NCBI GenBank assembly: GCA_017399065.1
Contig: JAFQEL010000024.1
Location: forward strand, 81,474-145,473
Reading direction: 5' to 3'
DNA from: Clostridia bacterium
GTDB taxonomy: Bacteria; Bacillota; Clostridia; Oscillospirales; Acutalibacteraceae
Length of the DNA stretch: 64,000 nucleotides
The notes below the pieces were generated by a model that saw only the letters and a program-made list of their open reading frames with translations, did no database searches and was not told the DNA's origin. Shown piece by piece: positions 62,601-64,000 of this stretch (position 1 is its first letter; every line of letters begins with the position of its first letter). The translations under genes and the position numbers were made by a program.

Positions 62601-64000
62601 CACGGTTATTGTAACAGTCGGCGGCAAGACTCTCACAGAGGGCAAGGACTATACTCTCACCTTTGCAAACAATGTTAACGCAGGCACAGCAACCGTAACA
62701 ATTAAGGCTATCGGTCAGGCAGCAGGCGGTATCGCAGGCGGCGGTGAGAATATCGGAAACAGCTCGAATTCGGGTGATATTACCGAAAGTGTCTACACGG
62801 GCGAAGTAACAAAAGAGTTTGCAATCAATAAGAAACCCGTAACCGTCACCGCAACCGCACCCGATAAGGTTTACGACGGCACAACGGATATAGATTATGA
62901 TACAATCGTTATTACTTTTGACGGTATTGTGGAAGGTGACACTGTCGGCTATACAATAAAAGAAGCGTGGTTTAACGGTATAAACGCAGGCGAGAACAAG
63001 ATGGTTCCCGTTGTATTCAATGTAACAGGAGAGGATGCTGACAACTACTCCTTCCCCGAAAGCGGCGAATATATTGCACCCGACTACTTTGTTGAGACAA
63101 CCGCAGATATCACCGCAAAGGATATTTCCGACGGATTTATAATTCTCGGCGCTCCTCTCACCTATAACGGCACAGAGCAGACACAGACCGTTGAAAAGGT
63201 TCTTCCGACGGGCACGGCTCCCGAAGCAACATATACAGTCAGCGGCAACAAGGCAACAAACGTCGGCGTATATCTGCTCACCGTAACAGGTACGGGCAAC
63301 TTCACGGGCGAAGCAAAGATTGCTTATGAAATTGCACCCGATGTCAAATGCATTTCTCACCTTGACCGTGTTGAAGATAACGGAATGATGAAGTGGAACG
63401 TTAAGTCAACCGACAGAGCAAGCCTTGAATACGTTATTGATCAGCTAAACAACGCAGTAACCGATATTGCAGATGAAGACAAAAAGAACGAATGGGCAGA
63501 TACCAAGGAAGCTTGCGAGGATATGCTCCGCATCATCAACAGCATTGAGCTGGCAATTACAGACGTTGAAGAAGATTACGCAGGCTTCAGCGAAGATACA
63601 GTCAAATCAAGCGATATTCCTGCGCTTGATGAGATTGTCAGCAAGGTAAACGAAATCAAGGACCGCTACGGCTTCTACCTTACCGACGAAGAAGCAAAGA
63701 AGCTTGAAGATATCCTTGACGGAATTGAAAAGCTTAAAGCGAAAATTGCAGAAACAGCAGAAGAAATAGAAAGAATTGACGAAGCTGTAAACGGCTACGA
63801 CGAGGAAACTGTCACATCAGACGATATTCCCGAACTCGACAAGCTCATCGAGGATATCAAGGCTCTCACCGACAGCGATAATCTTACCGAAGATGAAAAG
63901 GCTGCTCTTGAAGAAACCGAAAAGGCAATAGACGAGCTTGTTGAAAAGCTCGCAGAGGTTGCAGAGGAAATCAAGAAGGTTGATGAAGCTGTTAAGTCCT
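59662..64000 (+). CDS. Very large secreted surface protein (repeat/MBG/YDG/helical domains), C-terminus outside window
   Basis: Open from ATG 59662 (AAGGAGG 9 nt upstream) to the window end, at least 1446 codons. Residues 1-30 are a signal peptide (LLVLAMLLSMAPLSLTASA). A Cys-rich segment CTNGCGYECPH ... CEICG lies at about 234-256. Two homologous blocks of about 300 residues (360-655 and 660-950), each with VTDKDGN, ADAITAA and LTLLDDITLT openings and many GT-x-YIxGG beta-helix rungs, follow. MBG-like domains at about 960-1050 and 1153-1230 flank a YDG domain (KPVTVTATAPDKVYDGTTD, 1057-1150). The rest is acidic helical repeats of about 72 residues. Likely an exported adhesin or matrix protein; anchoring cannot be seen. 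Confidence 0.88.
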   Translation, partial: MKKTNKLISILLVLAMLLSMAPLSLTASAASEAIELRLNNYYATKVDYSNSATQYYQYNNYLYKAAYSNLKNISEVAIEYDRYDQLALSYTESDTGDAANINLIASYQGSTAKLSNLPTAPGKSVSFYTTNTAASNEKKPVITVTCMAVNEPVWSWSDSSATAAFTSTDGKATMTVTATIESSEQTAATCLENDKTTYTATATANGKAYTNEKTVDGEQGPHSFEYSGDDVIGRCTNGCGYECPHENQTGETCEICGAVLHTHSFTYTAGGSRIVATCVAGDCPLENGIGGMLTISAPADLYVDGTAKEATVENNLVDTSVAISDITYSAPYGLPPKDAGTYTASVTVGGATATVEFTLLNYAAKVTDKDGNELSDSPYKTLADAITAASASEGSTVTLLDDITLTTRQGISSGTFTLDLNGNNLVNETDSVFYIYEEVDLTIKDNGEGGTVETKRMYVDCIDNSGKLTVESGIIKGDGGIRNYGVLYFNDGTVETDYYPAITNYSDSTVYIYDGVLKSSNSGAVENGGTLYVYGGEIDGFFNVGTAYISGGKIDRDDYVALHLLCGTVEVTGGSFTGTDFSDGYFSGTPYGEWTIDIDEGATLILKGGEFPNGFVVANTTANTFLAEEYAFYDKDGNKITVADDAKIIDGYVQVKEHFVASVTDKDGNAVGTYKTFADAITAAQSSEDSTLTLLDDITLTETAIISSGKFILDLNGKTILNKTDDVLMVYYHANITIKDSCEGGTVQTNGATSQTIFNCGTLTIENGLFKGAAGIVTSGTLNFKNGKIEADTYDAIRNSGTVYIYNGSFTSIDAGAINVDTDGTAYIYDGEFSGFCGISNSGTAYIEGGEFKGNSYAAFNLYSGTVEVTGGSFTGTDFASGYYSGTPYGEWTVYYGEDATLTLKGGEFPNGFVIDETTANALLAEDYYYKDADGKLIDVADDAKIINGYVKVSKGADLADAVITLDETQFTYSGMEHKPTVIVTVGGKTLTEGKDYTLTFANNVNAGTATVTIKAIGQAAGGIAGGGENIGNSSNSGDITESVYTGEVTKEFAINKKPVTVTATAPDKVYDGTTDIDYDTIVITFDGIVEGDTVGYTIKEAWFNGINAGENKMVPVVFNVTGEDADNYSFPESGEYIAPDYFVETTADITAKDISDGFIILGAPLTYNGTEQTQTVEKVLPTGTAPEATYTVSGNKATNVGVYLLTVTGTGNFTGEAKIAYEIAPDVKCISHLDRVEDNGMMKWNVKSTDRASLEYVIDQLNNAVTDIADEDKKNEWADTKEACEDMLRIINSIELAITDVEEDYAGFSEDTVKSSDIPALDEIVSKVNEIKDRYGFYLTDEEAKKLEDILDGIEKLKAKIAETAEEIERIDEAVNGYDEETVTSDDIPELDKLIEDIKALTDSDNLTEDEKAALEETEKAIDELVEKLAEVAEEIKKVDEAVKS

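Noticed and set aside
62059..63360. Long minus-strand open frame (433 codons) rich in Cys
   Set aside because: It is antisense to the large surface-protein gene, whose frame is open, has a signal peptide and recognisable repeats. The Cys bias comes from reading GCA/ACA-rich codons backwards, and no ribosome site is seen.
1..64000. CRISPR arrays, tRNA or rRNA genes, prophage or transposase genes
   Set aside because: No regularly spaced direct repeats, tRNA-like cloverleaf sequences, rRNA motifs or phage/transposase domains were noticed anywhere in the window.

Overview
The window looks like a chromosomal segment of an anaerobic Clostridia (Firmicutes), probably a gut Oscillospiraceae/Ruminococcaceae-type species. 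The evidence is a complete spoIIIAA-AH sporulation operon next to asp23, nusB, xseAB, ispA, dxs, tlyA, nadK and argR (a gene order typical of Clostridia), an AT-rich base composition, GGAGG ribosome sites, TTGACA/TATAAT promoters, many carbohydrate-active proteins and a TAXI-TRAP transporter. I found no rRNA, tRNA, CRISPR array, prophage or intact transposase.

Layout. (1) 1-12.6 kb, minus strand: spoIIIA operon, asp23, terminator, nusB, a TsaD-like M22 protein, xseAB, the isoprenoid genes ispA and dxs, tlyA, nadK and the start of argR. (2) 12.7-18 kb, plus: two tandem YfhO-family membrane proteins. (3) 18-22.9 kb, minus: a compact three-gene operon encoding a TrkA-N/RyR membrane protein, a PrsW-type intramembrane protease and a TIR-transmembrane-LRR protein. 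(4) 23.3-41.4 kb: accessory metabolism, with a phosphoesterase, glycosidase-like proteins, a GPH sugar symporter, a TAXI/DUF1850/TRAP uptake operon, small enzymes and a broken lipoprotein gene. (5) 41.6-45.6 kb: a GlpA-like/GlpB-like/DUF1667 redox trio and a HAD phosphatase, followed by a decayed membrane-protein gene. (6) 46.4-50.1 kb: nadABC-niaR with a NiaR-type operator on its promoter. (7) 58.5-50.2 kb, minus: an eight-gene aromatic amino acid operon (pheA, aroB, aroC, aroE-aroK fusion, aroQ, aroA, tyrA, aroF). (8) 58.6-64 kb: a TetR regulator with a near-ideal palindromic operator, a MITE-like element and a very large secreted surface protein that runs off the end.

Two systems stand out. 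The 18-22.9 kb operon puts a cytosolic TIR domain, a membrane helix and a predicted extracellular leucine-rich-repeat domain (the reversed order of a Toll-like receptor) next to a PrsW protease and a membrane-anchored nucleotide-binding/RyR protein. It could be an undescribed envelope-sensing or defence circuit. The aromatic operon is preceded by a 39-residue leader peptide with 8 Phe and 3 Tyr, a promoter, an in-peptide hairpin, a terminator and a matching antiterminator. This is a complete ribosome-mediated attenuator of the enterobacterial pheA kind in a Firmicute.

Smaller observations are a lipoprotein gene inactivated by an 8-bp tandem duplication plus a one-base poly-A slip, a 70-80 nt overlap of spoIIIAA with spoIIIAB, and a candidate NiaR operator whose regulator is encoded at the end of the same operon.
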